Source: Pancytospora philotis (taxonomy: Eukaryota > Microsporidia). Taken from it: a stretch of DNA of 64,000 nt. The position numbers were made by a program, and so were the translations under genes. Every line of letters begins with the position of its first letter. Within the stretch, counting starts at the first letter, position 1. Below the pieces are notes generated by a model. It ran no database searches and had not been told where the DNA came from. It saw only the letters and a program-made list of their open reading frames with translations. The stretch spans positions 1-64,000 of the forward strand of contig JALRLY010000264.1 of assembly GCA_023647555.1 (NCBI GenBank), written 5' to 3'. This document shows positions 18,151 to 27,412 of the stretch, in pieces.

Positions 18151-18696
18151 TTAGTTATTGCCATTGCGGCCATCATTTCCCGTGTTGTGGCCATTACCGC
18201 CACTATTATGACCGCTATTACTGTGGTTGCTACCGCCGTTGCTCTGGTTACTATTGCCATTATTGTTGCTATTGCTCTGGCCGCTGCTGCCATTGTTCTG
18301 GCCATAGTGGACGTTGTTCTGGTTGTTGTCGCCGTTGCTTGGGCCGCTGCTGCCTGTGTTTGAGCCGCTCTTGCGCTGGCCGCAGTTCGGGCAGTACCCG
18401 GAGTTGATCGACGTGTACACATCGCAGCCCGAGCAGCGGCTCAGGCACGTGTTGTTGGCCTGGGAGTAGCAGTTGCCGCAGCAGAGCGAGGGCGACTGCT
18501 CGTCGGAGGTGCAGCAGCACGGGACGCAGCAGAGGCTGAATCTGTTGAACCTCTCGACGTAGACGGCCCTGCCGGTCTTGCCGCACGACATGCACATGAA
18601 CTCGCGCGGCGGGTCGGTCTGCCCCGGCGGCGTCCGCACGATGCGCCGGTGCGGGTACATCCCGAGGCAGAGGAAGCAGAAGTTGCCGATACACAT
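18151..18696 (-). CDS. Divergent zinc-ribbon paralogue with Asn/Gly/Ser tail, copy 3
   Basis: The 181-aa protein keeps the layout of copies 1 and 2: a cysteine-rich half (CMSCGKTG...LCCVPCCCTSDE...LCCGNC...CSGC...CPNCGQ) and a low-complexity tail, here N/G/S-rich (NNQNNVHYGQNNGSSGQSN) instead of Pro/Tyr-rich. The N-terminal half resembles a zinc_ribbon_15 fold plus a second CxxC pair. The start is uncertain: ATGs exist at 18834, 18747 and 18696. I chose 18696 because it gives the same N-terminal spacing to the first cysteine pair as in copies 1 and 2, and GATAAT lies at about -27. The tail is encoded by a run of AAC/AGC/GGC-type codons prone to slippage. Confidence 0.7.
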   Translation of the reverse strand: MCIGNFCFLCLGMYPHRRIVRTPPGQTDPPREFMCMSCGKTGRAVYVERFNRFSLCCVPCCCTSDEQSPSLCCGNCYSQANNTCLSRCSGCDVYTSINSGYCPNCGQRKSGSNTGSSGPSNGDNNQNNVHYGQNNGSSGQSNSNNNGNSNQSNGGSNHSNSGHNSGGNGHNTGNDGRNGNN

Positions 18697-19169
18697 GTTG
18701 TTTGGTGTTTGGGCCGAATTATCACAGATCTGAAACGCGTTTGCCATTGCCGCGGCAGATGCGATTGTAGGGCATTGCTTGCAGCACGCGGTATTTTCAG
18801 AATACAATCGAGAAGCACAGTGTTTCCCATGCATCCATTATCTTCCATCGCGGTCTGTCGGCGCTCGCTGAAATGCGGCCGGCTATTCACTATTGAGCGA
18901 GCCCCTTTTCGTTCTGTTTACGGCATTCGCAGTGGAAGCAATCGCCATTGAGCGCTGCCGAGTGCCTTACCATCGTTGCACCCAGACAGTCGTCAGTCCG
19001 TGCCGAGATGTTAGTGGTATCAGCGCCGCAGGTAAACTCCGTGCCTCTCGACCGGTGCACTGTATATCAAGCGCATGTCGCACCGGCCGCAGCTGCGAAT
19101 GGCTCCAGTACCGAAGCGCCGCATCGCCGCGTGCTTTTATCTGATCACGGCTGTTTCGCCCATCCTAAA
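18697..19169. other. Intergenic, divergent promoter region
   Basis: The region separates the third zinc-ribbon gene (minus) from the PP1 inhibitor gene (plus). Longer alternative starts of the zinc-ribbon gene fall within it. I see no separate gene or structured RNA. Confidence 0.45.
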
Positions 19170-19193
19170 ATGGCGGGCGCAGGGACCCCTTAA
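19170..19193 (+). promoter_or_regulatory. Seven-codon uORF abutting the PP1 inhibitor ATG
   Basis: ATG GCG GGC ... TAA ends at 19193, and the next base begins the ATG of the PP1 inhibitor. The uORF ATG lies in the sequence CCTAAAATGG. If the transcript starts upstream of it, the inhibitor would need reinitiation or leaky scanning; if the leader is very short, the uORF is not transcribed. Confidence 0.4.
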
Positions 19194-19376
19194 ATGTCCG
19201 TAACAGTCACGCAGACCGTGCAGAAGGTGAAGCTCAAGCGGCGCCGCGTGGTGACGTGGTCGGCCGACACGGTGGACAACGAGCACATGAACAAGAAGAG
19301 CTCCAAGATCTGCTGCATCCACCACTCGAAGGCCGAGGCCGGCTGCAAGTCCAAGAACAAGTACGAGCGGGGCTGA
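19194..19376 (+). CDS. YPI1: Type 1 protein phosphatase inhibitor-3 (Ypi1/PPP1R11)
   Basis: The 60-aa protein carries the inhibitor-3 signature: the PP1-docking RVxF-type motif RVVTW (residues 18-22), then [20 protein letters not shown], the highly conserved core of Ypi1/PPP1R11. In other eukaryotes the protein regulates nuclear PP1 (Glc7). It is much shorter than yeast Ypi1 (155 aa) but has the complete core. A tiny uORF ends directly before its ATG. The identification rests on a short but distinctive block. Confidence 0.92.
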   Translation: MSVTVTQTVQKVKLKRRRVVTWSADTVDNEHMNKKSSKICCIHHSKAEAGCKSKNKYERG

Positions 19377-19675
19377 AAAGGGGTCGCAAGTAAATTATTG
19401 TAGCTTAGGGATTTTTATTGATTGTGCGCTACTTCGTTGTTCAGCGCAGGCTGGCCGTACTGCATCTTGGATCAAAGCGGCGCGCGCTGCAGAGATCCTG
19501 AAAGATAAAGGAGCATTATGCATTATTTTGCTGCCACAGCTAGGTGATAGCTACATTATTACATTTAGCAACACCACACAAGCGCGATCAGACGGCCGCT
19601 GGCATGATCAGCGGATTGCCAATACAGACTCGGCAGATCCAGCGCATCCAAAAATTTTGCGTAAGCGCCGGCCCA

Positions 19676-21205
19676 ATGCAAGGAGAATGCTCGACGGGCT
19701 CATCTACGAGCAACATATCCAGCGGACTGGGCGGACTGCCGGCCGGCGAAATGAGCGAGGAGATGAAGCTCAGCAGCTGGCGCGCGCGGCTCAAGAAGAG
19801 CTTTGCGAGCGTCGAGGAGATGGTCGGCGTGCTGCAGGAGTACGGCAATACGTGCGGCGTGACGCGGCTGCTGTTCAACACGCCGTACATCTGCATGCTC
19901 GTGTGCCCGGAGTACCAGCGGACGCGCTGCGGCGCCATGCTGCTCGGGATCTACAACCAGCAGAACGGGACGTACCGGATCAGCCGTCGCAGCATCCACC
20001 ACAGCTGCGACGGAGCGGCCGCCGACAGGGCCGCCGAGCACGAGATCGTGGAGGAGAGGTACGCGGGGCTGTCGCTCGGGCAGATCGCCGAGGCGTTCGC
20101 CATGCAGGGCATACACATGGGCCACTACCAGATTTTCAAGCACCAGATGGCGGCGTTCAGCCGTGCCGATACAGAGAATGTTAAAAATACCAAAGACACC
20201 TGCTCAGATGAGGCTTTGCTGCCTGTCTACCTCGAGCGCTTTGCTGCCGAGTTTCGCGCGCTGAATGCGGGCTGGTCTGCCCAGCCTTCTGCCGGTGGCA
20301 TGTTCATTAAGCAGACACAGTGCGCAGATACGCTGCGCGGCGCCGTGGAGCTGCATGTAGAGCCGTGCAAGGCGGGCACTCTCATGCTCGGTGTCGTGTA
20401 CGCCGGCGACGATCTGCCGGTCGTGCGCTCGCTGCTTCTCACCGCCCTTCCGAAGAGCGAGGCCGTGGATGCTTTCCTGCAGCTCGATGGTGGCTCTTTC
20501 TACCTCGTCGATCTCGACATGGAGCTGATCGACTCGCTCAAGAGCGCGCATGTTAACTTTTTTGTGAAGGCTAAGAGCATTGGCGATTACCTGGAGACGA
20601 GCGGCTACGCGCCCGCTTTCTGCGAGCATCTCCTGCGCAACTGCGAGTCGGGCGACATCGAGTTCCTTGATCTGGAGCCGCAGTACTACCTCAGGAAGCA
20701 CTGCGCCGTGCCCATGCAGGGAGTCAACAGCATAGAGACAGATTTTAGCAGCATCCTCTGCAATGGAGCGCTGTCAGCGGTCCTCCCGGACTGCATCAAC
20801 ATACTCGTGTGCAACATCGCCAAGGATCTCCGTGCGCGGCAGGCCCAGGCCGATGCTTGCACGGCGGACGGGCTTGTGGACCGCGTGTCTCACATAATAC
20901 AAGCCAGGGTGGCAGAAATAAAGGCAGAGGACCCGGAGGCGTTTGCCTGCAGCGAAGGCCTTCGCTCTGCTAGCATCGCAGAAAGAATCCGCGAGCTGCG
21001 CGACGCAGGTGTTCTGCTTTGCCCCTGCGGCGAGTTCCAGAATCTGCAGATCCCCTGCCGCCACTCTATCAAGGAAATGCTGCTGGCGGGCGTTGATCCC
21101 AGCTACTTTGTGTCCAGCGTGTATTCCAGGGAGAGTCTGCGGAAGCTCGTTCCTTTGCGGCCGGTCGTGAACATGCATCTCTGCATGCGCAGGGGCGCTG
21201 ACTAG
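19676..21205 (+). CDS. MULE-type transposase-derived protein with SWIM finger
   Basis: The 509-aa protein has the layout of a Mutator-like (MuDR/FAR1) transposase. The N-terminal region has a WRKY-GCM1-like zinc finger pattern (CPEYQRTRC ... SRRSIHHSC). The middle region (about 240-330) has a beta-strand pattern with FYLVDLDMELIDSLK in place of a normal DDE core, and I cannot find an intact acidic triad. The C-terminus has a SWIM finger C449-x-C451-x9-C461-x-H463. The frame is intact, starts at an ATG 18 nt after AAAAATTTTGCG like local host genes, and I see no flanking terminal repeats. This suggests a domesticated DNA-binding protein. Confidence 0.65.
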   Translation: MQGECSTGSSTSNISSGLGGLPAGEMSEEMKLSSWRARLKKSFASVEEMVGVLQEYGNTCGVTRLLFNTPYICMLVCPEYQRTRCGAMLLGIYNQQNGTYRISRRSIHHSCDGAAADRAAEHEIVEERYAGLSLGQIAEAFAMQGIHMGHYQIFKHQMAAFSRADTENVKNTKDTCSDEALLPVYLERFAAEFRALNAGWSAQPSAGGMFIKQTQCADTLRGAVELHVEPCKAGTLMLGVVYAGDDLPVVRSLLLTALPKSEAVDAFLQLDGGSFYLVDLDMELIDSLKSAHVNFFVKAKSIGDYLETSGYAPAFCEHLLRNCESGDIEFLDLEPQYYLRKHCAVPMQGVNSIETDFSSILCNGALSAVLPDCINILVCNIAKDLRARQAQADACTADGLVDRVSHIIQARVAEIKAEDPEAFACSEGLRSASIAERIRELRDAGVLLCPCGEFQNLQIPCRHSIKEMLLAGVDPSYFVSSVYSRESLRKLVPLRPVVNMHLCMRRGAD

Positions 21206-21540
21206 GCATTGCATTGGCGGCTGATGCAAAGCTGGAATATGAATTACACATTGGTAAATAAATCGCTTTACTCTACTCTCCAGCTGTGCGATATTGAAAC
21301 TGTATCATTGCTCGACTTTATTTGCAGTGACTAAGCAAACAATCTTGTTTAACGGGAGTTTACACTCTTGTCTTTACGGTTTATTGCTTGGGCGAGTGAT
21401 TAGGGACTTGACCGCGAAGAGGTGTTTTGAATATTGTATTGCTGCATAGTACAGCCAAGCAGATTGCGCCTTTCATACACATCTGCGCCGCTATGATAAA
21501 TCAGTGCGCTCTTTAGATCAGCATCGCTACGGCAGAGCCC
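21206..21540. other. Intergenic, no gene seen
   Basis: An AATAAA-containing 3' flank of the SWIM protein gene is followed by about 250 bp without recognisable features before the next ATG. Confidence 0.5.
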
Positions 21541-22647
21541 ATGCTGGTGGTGCCCGCGCTCGTGGACGGAAGAGACGCGGAAATGCGCTTCCAAGACGAT
21601 GCGGTGTCCATCGCGGAGGCTGGCTCGGTCAAGCGGATCCCGTACGCGGATATCAAGGGCGCGCACGTGAAGAACGAGGAGCTGTACCTCCTCAAGCTGA
21701 GCACGGGCAGCGGCGCGGTGATTCTCCAGTTCCCGGCCATCGGCGTGCGCGATCTGGCCAAGGCGCTGGTGATGAATGCGATCGTGCTCTACGAGGGCGT
21801 GCGCAAGCGGGCGATGGAGAGCGACGTGGACGCGCGGGTCTTCCACGCCAGTCTCAAGCGGGCCGGGATGAAGGAGCTCGCGGAGCGCGCCGCGGACACG
21901 GCTGGGACGAGCGCGGCGATCTACGCGCAGAGGACCGCGACGGACATCTACGCGAAGGACTTCCTGGGTGCGCTTACCCAGCCCATTGTGGACGCGTTCA
22001 TAGCCATGAACTGCAGCCTCCACCAGTTCTACAACATCTTCACCTCGACCTACTTCTACGACATTGCGAATGCGAAGTGCCCGCTGGACAGGCTGCTGGC
22101 GGAGAAGACGCGGCTCAAAATGCACAGCGGGAGGGACTTTGCCGGGAAGGCATCTGAGCCGCTGGGAGCGGGCGGCGCCAGAGACGATGCGGCGCTGGAC
22201 TACGCCACGCGGATCAACAGTTACAGCATGATGGCGCTGGGGAGCGCCGATGCCAGGCCCGGCGAGGCGCGCGAGGCCAAGAAGAAAGAGGCGACGTTCG
22301 TGCCGCAGAACCCGTTTGTCCAGGAGCACGAGACGGAGCCCCCCGCGCGCGAAGCGCTCCCAATCGATGAGATTTTCAGACGGGAGGCGCTGGGCTGCAG
22401 CTTCGAGCCGCCGCGCGTCCTCGGCGAGGTTGCCTTCCCGGCCTTCGACCCGAAGGATTTCGAGCTGGCGCGCGACATCTGCAGGGCCGTTTGCCACACG
22501 AGCGACAAGGCCGTGATCAAAAGCGCGCTGGAGTTTTCCAAGAGCTTCAAGGAGATGCTCCTCGGGCAGTACGGCGGCGATGTGCTGAAGTATGTGGAGC
22601 GACTCATGCCCTCCTTCTATGTCAGCCGGCTCAAGAATAAGCCTTAG
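21541..22647 (+). CDS. TFB1: Probable TFIIH subunit p62/Tfb1
   Basis: The 368-aa protein probably belongs to the core of transcription and repair factor TFIIH. Residues 1-65 look like a PH-type barrel (strands around MRFQDDAVSIAEAG, RIPYADIKGAHV and GAVILQFP), as in Tfb1. A helical segment with FYNIFTSTYFYDIAN near residues 160-175 resembles the BSD-domain F-x-x-x-Y/F signature followed by the usual downstream helix. The C-terminus (SRLKNKP) is helical. It is short compared with yeast Tfb1 (642 aa). The start ATG at 21541 has no clear AAAATTTT block. Moderately sure. Confidence 0.6.
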   Translation: MLVVPALVDGRDAEMRFQDDAVSIAEAGSVKRIPYADIKGAHVKNEELYLLKLSTGSGAVILQFPAIGVRDLAKALVMNAIVLYEGVRKRAMESDVDARVFHASLKRAGMKELAERAADTAGTSAAIYAQRTATDIYAKDFLGALTQPIVDAFIAMNCSLHQFYNIFTSTYFYDIANAKCPLDRLLAEKTRLKMHSGRDFAGKASEPLGAGGARDDAALDYATRINSYSMMALGSADARPGEAREAKKKEATFVPQNPFVQEHETEPPAREALPIDEIFRREALGCSFEPPRVLGEVAFPAFDPKDFELARDICRAVCHTSDKAVIKSALEFSKSFKEMLLGQYGGDVLKYVERLMPSFYVSRLKNKP

Positions 22648-22782
22648 GTGCTCTGCCTTGGCATTTCTGTCCGGCTATTCGGTCTTATCCGATCGCTGCA
22701 GTGCACTGCCGCTCGAAACCGTTGCCTTATAGCCCCGAGTCTCCGGCAGCCACTAAATTTTTGCTCAGTAAATTTGGATCCC

Positions 22783-23235
22783 ATGACTTCCTCTTCCCTC
22801 GTCTGGGCGATCGTGTCGATCGCGCTGACCTGCTATCTCATCTACATGAAGTACAAGCTGCGGCCCAAGCGCATAAGACGCAAGGAGGGCGTGTACCAGG
22901 TGGTCGTGATCATCAACACGGATCTGCCGATGTCGAAGGGCAAGGTCCTCAGCCAGTTCGGGCACGCCATCGACGGGATGCACGAGACGCTGAGCCAGCA
23001 GCCCGAGGTACACGAGGCGTGGCGCAACAGCGGCTCCGCCAAGATCGCGCTCAAGGGCACGCAGGCGCAGATCAACGACGCCTACTACAGCGCAAAGGCC
23101 CTCGGGATCCCCTACTACCGCGTCTACGATGCCGGCAAGACGCAGATTCCAGCGGGCTCCAATACCTGCATCACTCTGGGCCCCGCGACCAAGGCCGAGC
23201 TCGAGCCGATCTCTGGCGGCCTCAAGCTGTACTAA
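22783..23235 (+). CDS. PTH2: Peptidyl-tRNA hydrolase 2
   Basis: This enzyme releases peptides from prematurely dissociated peptidyl-tRNA. The 150-aa protein has an N-terminal membrane anchor (SSSLVWAIVSIALTCYLIYM) followed by the complete PTH2 domain: YQVVVIINTDLPMSKGKVLSQ with the catalytic-site MSKGK, then FGHAIDG, ALGIPYYRVYDAGKTQI and the C-terminal LGPATKAELEPISGGLKLY. The anchor agrees with organelle or ER-membrane forms of eukaryotic PTH2. The start ATG follows two TAAATTT blocks; the longer frame begins upstream of them and is not used. Confidence 0.95.
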   Translation: MTSSSLVWAIVSIALTCYLIYMKYKLRPKRIRRKEGVYQVVVIINTDLPMSKGKVLSQFGHAIDGMHETLSQQPEVHEAWRNSGSAKIALKGTQAQINDAYYSAKALGIPYYRVYDAGKTQIPAGSNTCITLGPATKAELEPISGGLKLY

Positions 23236-23556
23236 GGGTCTTACCTCTGTTAGAGTCATTCTGCTTTTGTACGGGTTAGTGCTGTGCGGGTGCATTCTCA
23301 AGCATGTCGGAGCAACTGCAGGCTGATTACATTGTGCAGAACAGTCATGAAGGACGATAGTTTATCACTAAGCATGGCTACACTTCGCGCGAAATGCCAG
23401 CTGGCACACAGTTAAATAAACTCAGTATGAAGCTTCTGCTTTGCCTATTAATTCGTATAGGATTAGAATCTTACGGACAGCAGTGCATTTCACTGCGCTT
23501 ACTCAATGCTGTATCAAAATTTAGCACATTTTTTTCAGGTTTAAAATTTTACCCTG
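23236..23556. other. Intergenic, family D promoter region
   Basis: An AAAATTTTACCC block lies at 23543-23553, just before the family D ATG. An overlapping frame from 23394 includes MKLLLCLLIRIGL at ATG 23430, which could be a stray signal-peptide-like sequence, but it runs out of phase into the next gene. Confidence 0.5.
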
Positions 23557-24585
23557 ATGCTCTTACAGGCTCTCATGATCGCTGCCGGGTTTGCATGCGC
23601 CTCTGTAAGCAATCCAGCCGAGTCCTCATTGCCTTGTTCAGCCCCGCAAGCGGAGCTGGAGCGCGAATGTGCCAACTTCCACGAGGCGATCGTGGGCCGG
23701 GCTCAGAAGCTCTTCTCTGTTATGGAGTACACGGTTACTGATGCTAAACGGCTCTTCGAAGATATGATTACGATACTCGAAAGCACGCAGGAGCACTATG
23801 TTCGCATGGAACATACAGACCGTTGGGCCATTTACACATATACAGATTACATGGAGATGGCCGCGATCTGCAGAGCTCGTATTTCGCGCAGGGCAAGGCG
23901 CATCGCCCAAGTGGTCTCCTCTGCGGATAAAATCATGTCAGAAAGCTATGCCATCTGCATCGAGGCCCATCGCTATTACGAGAGCGTCAAGCAGTATGCG
24001 AGCACGGCAGGGCTGGCTTGCAACTACCAGTATAAGGTGTCGGTGGGTACTGGTGTATTCGATACGATGGATATGGATGGGAAGATGGTAGTTCTAAGCG
24101 CGTTTGTCGATATATTTGCTACAGAAGTGGCTAGATTGACTGCGGAATGCAGATACTCGCAGGATGGTAAAGTGTGTGCGGAACGCAGCAAGTCTGTTGA
24201 AATGCACGTTGATAGTCTGAAGTCGCACGAAGAACTGCTGAAATCGCTCCTGCCACTCGTTGCTTCTCTATCGAGTACTGCTAAGATTCCTAACACCCTC
24301 AATTTTGTAATCAAGACGCCCTCGTTGATCGCTGCACTCAGCACCTCTGAAGTGAAGCGCAAGAAGGATTTTTCGGACGGAATACATCCTCAACTTCAGC
24401 TGTGCTTAGAGTCGCTCGTTGCAATTCATAAGGAAATAGACCAAGGGTGTGCTGTGTGGTTTGCAGATTTAGCAAGTGCGATGGAGAAACTTAAAGGGCA
24501 TGCTTCTAGCCGCACGGCAGAGTTCTCACTTGACGAGCTCGTAAATCAGTCGTTGTCCAGCAGTGTGGTAGGCACCGATTTCTAG
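23557..24585 (+). CDS. Secreted family D protein 1 (342 aa)
   Basis: This is an unidentified secreted protein with signal peptide MLLQALMIAAGFACASVSNP. The mature part is helical, with several cysteines (for example CANFHEAIV and CRARISRRARR) and no membrane segment. It pairs with the gene at 26432-27412: both share AAAATTTTACCC-xG-ATG-CTC at the start, the AC-x-SVSNP signal cleavage region, a C-x-x-x-H/Y-x-x-I helix just after it, and similar length, although most residues differ. The two copies flank a membrane RING gene. Function unknown. Confidence 0.75.
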   Translation: MLLQALMIAAGFACASVSNPAESSLPCSAPQAELERECANFHEAIVGRAQKLFSVMEYTVTDAKRLFEDMITILESTQEHYVRMEHTDRWAIYTYTDYMEMAAICRARISRRARRIAQVVSSADKIMSESYAICIEAHRYYESVKQYASTAGLACNYQYKVSVGTGVFDTMDMDGKMVVLSAFVDIFATEVARLTAECRYSQDGKVCAERSKSVEMHVDSLKSHEELLKSLLPLVASLSSTAKIPNTLNFVIKTPSLIAALSTSEVKRKKDFSDGIHPQLQLCLESLVAIHKEIDQGCAVWFADLASAMEKLKGHASSRTAEFSLDELVNQSLSSSVVGTDF

Positions 24586-24981
24586 GTGAATGCTTATAGC
24601 AGCATTTTGGTGAATGATGCACTTAGTAAAAGTATCCAGTACTATTTAGGCTCTTTAATCTAGTAGTCCTATGAAAATATTTTTCGAGGATGCTTTCAGT
24701 TAGTACTCGCTATAACTTCGCAGTAGTATTCAAGAGACTATATTTATGATATTCTGTGTGATGCACGTCGTACTACTGATTTAGCCTGTGGCGCTGCACA
24801 CAGATAAAACGGGGAGTTTCAGGGCCGAGCGCCAAAGGCGCCTTATTAAGCAACTGTGATACTCGATATGAAACCTGCTCACCGGCGCGAGCGCTGTAAA
24901 GCCTTGCGCGACGAGTCTTCTTTTCTACATTCTGATCAGATCGTTTTGAATAGTTTATTAAACCCTAGCACAGGCCATCAA
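24586..24981. other. Intergenic between convergent genes
   Basis: The stretch lies between the 3' ends of the family D gene and the RING gene. It is AT-rich in its first half. No coding frame, repeat or RNA recognised. Confidence 0.5.
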
Positions 24982-25956
24982 TCACACACTGGTCCTCATC
25001 GATGCGTTCAGCCGCAGAAAGATCCGCTTTCTGCACAGCGGACACATTTTTTGTGTACGGAACCACACGCAGATGCACCCGATGTGGAAGTGGTGGCGGC
25101 ACGGCAGGAACACGACTCTATTCCCCGGGGCGTAGCTGTCGAAGCAGATTATACAAATGTAGTTGCCATCGGAGATATTGTCCTTGGACAAGTAAGTAAT
25201 GGCCTTGAAGTGCTGGAGCCAGAGCTGTTCCTGGAACTGCAATCTCTGTTCTCGCTGAGGCTCCTGTTCCAACCACAGCTGTAGTTGCTGCAGCCGCAGC
25301 TCCTCCTGTTGGACCCGTTGCTGCGCTTGCACCAGCTGCAACAGCTCTTCCTGCAGCCGCTGGTGCTCCCATTGGTGTTGCGCGTGCAGCCGCTGCTGCT
25401 GCCACAGAAGCTCCTGCTGGTGTCGTCGCCGTCGCAGCAGCCACTGTTGCTGTTGCCGCGAGAAGTACCTGCGCAGAATTGGTAGTAGTAACAGCATAAT
25501 GATAAGGACCAGCAGTGTTGGGATAAATGCAAAGAGCTCGCGTACAGTGCAGTATAAACTCGTGTAGTATATCAGAAATTTTATGATCTTGTGCCAGCCA
25601 CAATCCTGAACCCGCCAGTAGCCGAGGCAATACGAGAGAAGTAGGCCACCCTCGAGGCATACAATGATCTTACTCACCCAGCTGTCTTCTTCGAAGTCCT
25701 CTATGCAACGAATTCGGGGGAGCACTGACATCCTGATGTAGAGTACGATGGCCTCGGCGGCATTCAGCACACAGTATAAGCCAAGAAAGGCTTTCGGCGG
25801 CGCCTCGATCTTCGTACAGTGCTGTGTGTAGATGATGGTGCTGATGCTCACTACCTTCACCACTTTGAATACAAGCTGTAGCGCTATTAAGAAACGGATG
25901 CACGGGAGTGTGTTGATGCGATCAAAGAGGCACCGGGTGCTAAGCGCTGATTCCAT
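24982..25956 (-). CDS. Membrane-anchored RING-H2 ubiquitin ligase candidate
   Basis: The 324-aa protein has several hydrophobic segments in the first 165 residues (for example FLIALQLVFKVVKVVSISTII and ELFAFIPTLLVLIIMLLLLP), then about 90 residues that are extremely rich in Q, L and R (predicted coiled coil), and a C-terminal RING-H2 finger: C268-x2-C271-x14-C286-x-H288-x2-H291-x2-C294-x10-C305-x2-C308. The layout suggests an ER or organelle membrane E3 with the RING in the cytosol. The start is the ATG at 25956; the longer frame starts with TTG. It lies between the two family D genes. Confidence 0.8.
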   Translation of the reverse strand: MESALSTRCLFDRINTLPCIRFLIALQLVFKVVKVVSISTIIYTQHCTKIEAPPKAFLGLYCVLNAAEAIVLYIRMSVLPRIRCIEDFEEDSWVSKIIVCLEGGLLLSYCLGYWRVQDCGWHKIIKFLIYYTSLYCTVRELFAFIPTLLVLIIMLLLLPILRRYFSRQQQQWLLRRRRHQQELLWQQQRLHAQHQWEHQRLQEELLQLVQAQQRVQQEELRLQQLQLWLEQEPQREQRLQFQEQLWLQHFKAITYLSKDNISDGNYICIICFDSYAPGNRVVFLPCRHHFHIGCICVWFRTQKMCPLCRKRIFLRLNASMRTSV

Positions 25957-26431
25957 CCTTGTGCTGCTGCATACTTGCAGCTTTAAACAGAAAACGCCAG
26001 AAACCAATGGCCTTCGAGAGCCCAATGGCGCACTGTAAGTGGCTCATCTAAAGAGAATGCGTTTGGTGTAGATGCCAACATGGGTATTGCTGGAAGCAAC
26101 GATGCTGCATTCATCCCCAGGCATGTGGTGCATGAGAGGTATCGACTCGCCCATTTGGACTTGGCAGTAACCGTGAGTGGGTCAAACATTCCTTGTATAT
26201 TTAGCTATTAGAGAACTCGCTTTGTACTCTGTGTATGTCCACCAGTATTGACTAGAGAGCTGGCGGTTGCTTTTATCATCAAGTAAACAGCTCTGTCGTT
26301 TGTAGCCGATAAATTTTGGTGCGCTTTGAGCAGTGGGAGTCTTTTGCTTGCGCTGTGAGCTCACGATCCCACCTTTGCTTGAACTCTTCCTCGCTCCCGC
26401 AACTCCCAAGACCGTCGAAAATTTTACCCCG
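25957..26431. other. Intergenic, divergent promoter region
   Basis: The region separates the RING gene from the second family D gene. TTTAAAG lies about 30 nt upstream of the RING ATG. AAAATTTTACCCC at 26418-26430 precedes the family D ATG. Other open frames here lack support. Confidence 0.5.
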
Positions 26432-27412
26432 ATGCTCGGTTCTCTGCTGCTAGCCTTTCGAGCTGCGTGCACATCTGTGAGCAACCCACCAGCAACCCCG
26501 CCATCCAATTCTTTATCACTGGCAAGTATTGAAGACACATGCGACGGCTACCACAAATCGATAATGACCAATGCTTGTGAATTCGCGACTATTATCGAAG
26601 TACTGTCCCCGAAAGTAGAGGGGGAATGCAGGGAAATGAGTAAGATTTTCAAGCAATTAGAAGTTTTATATGAGCCTACCGAATGCGGCCCGTACTGGGG
26701 GCGCATCGCGGAGCTTCGTGATAAGTATTTGCCAATGGATAAGCGCTTTAAGCCTGTACAACAGACCTTGTGTGATAACCTTATAAAGGTATATGCGATT
26801 GTGCTGGCGGCTCATAGCTACATGGATTCTGTCAAACCACTTTTTCACGAGAAGGGCTGCGCCGGCGCGTATCAGCCTGTCGAGCTAGCGGATGTGCGCG
26901 CGTTCGAGGCTAAGAAGCCTGATGAAAGAGCCGTGGTGCTAAACAATCTTATCGCCACTTACGTATTAAATTTCAACTCGTTGCTGGCATGCCTCATGGC
27001 TTCATCTGACGACACTGCATTGAAAACGTTCGAGGAGCGACACGGATCCAGACTCCGGCTCTATAAGATGCTGATGAGAAGCGGGCTTGATGATAACACT
27101 TATCTGGCCCACTGTGCGAAGTGCATTTGCAGTATCTACAGCATGGTTTTCTATTTCCACGACGAAACTCGCTCCAGCGAAGACATGGATAGGAATGAAA
27201 TGATAAATCTGGCCCAATGCATTCGAAAATCGCTTGTCGAGCTGAAAACAGGGTTCAACAGTGCCTATAGAGCATTCAAGGTAAATTACCATACGAGCTT
27301 CAAAAATATTCTGACACGTGCCAATCCCCGGCATGCTCTGCCCTCCAGCAGCACTGCTGGCAGCTCTCTACCGGAGAGGTCGGGAGCCGACGAATCCACG
27401 CAGCAGGTTTAA
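26432..27412 (+). CDS. Secreted family D protein 2 (326 aa)
   Basis: The ATG at 26432 directly follows AAAATTTTACCCCG. The signal peptide is MLGSLLLAFRAACTSVSNPP, aligned with family D protein 1. The mature part is helical with scattered cysteines (DTCDGYHKSI, CGPYWGRI, CAKCICSIYSMVF) and ends in a Ser/Gly-rich acidic tail. The upstream part of the open frame (from 26333) would place the promoter block inside the gene and is rejected. Function unknown; probably lineage-specific. Confidence 0.75.
   Translation: MLGSLLLAFRAACTSVSNPPATPPSNSLSLASIEDTCDGYHKSIMTNACEFATIIEVLSPKVEGECREMSKIFKQLEVLYEPTECGPYWGRIAELRDKYLPMDKRFKPVQQTLCDNLIKVYAIVLAAHSYMDSVKPLFHEKGCAGAYQPVELADVRAFEAKKPDERAVVLNNLIATYVLNFNSLLACLMASSDDTALKTFEERHGSRLRLYKMLMRSGLDDNTYLAHCAKCICSIYSMVFYFHDETRSSEDMDRNEMINLAQCIRKSLVELKTGFNSAYRAFKVNYHTSFKNILTRANPRHALPSSSTAGSSLPERSGADESTQQV

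Noticed and set aside
23394..23741. Open frame with signal-like MKLLLCLLIRIGL start
   Set aside because: It overlaps the family D gene out of phase; its ATG at 23430 precedes the AAAATTTT block of that gene and the rest of the frame has no features.
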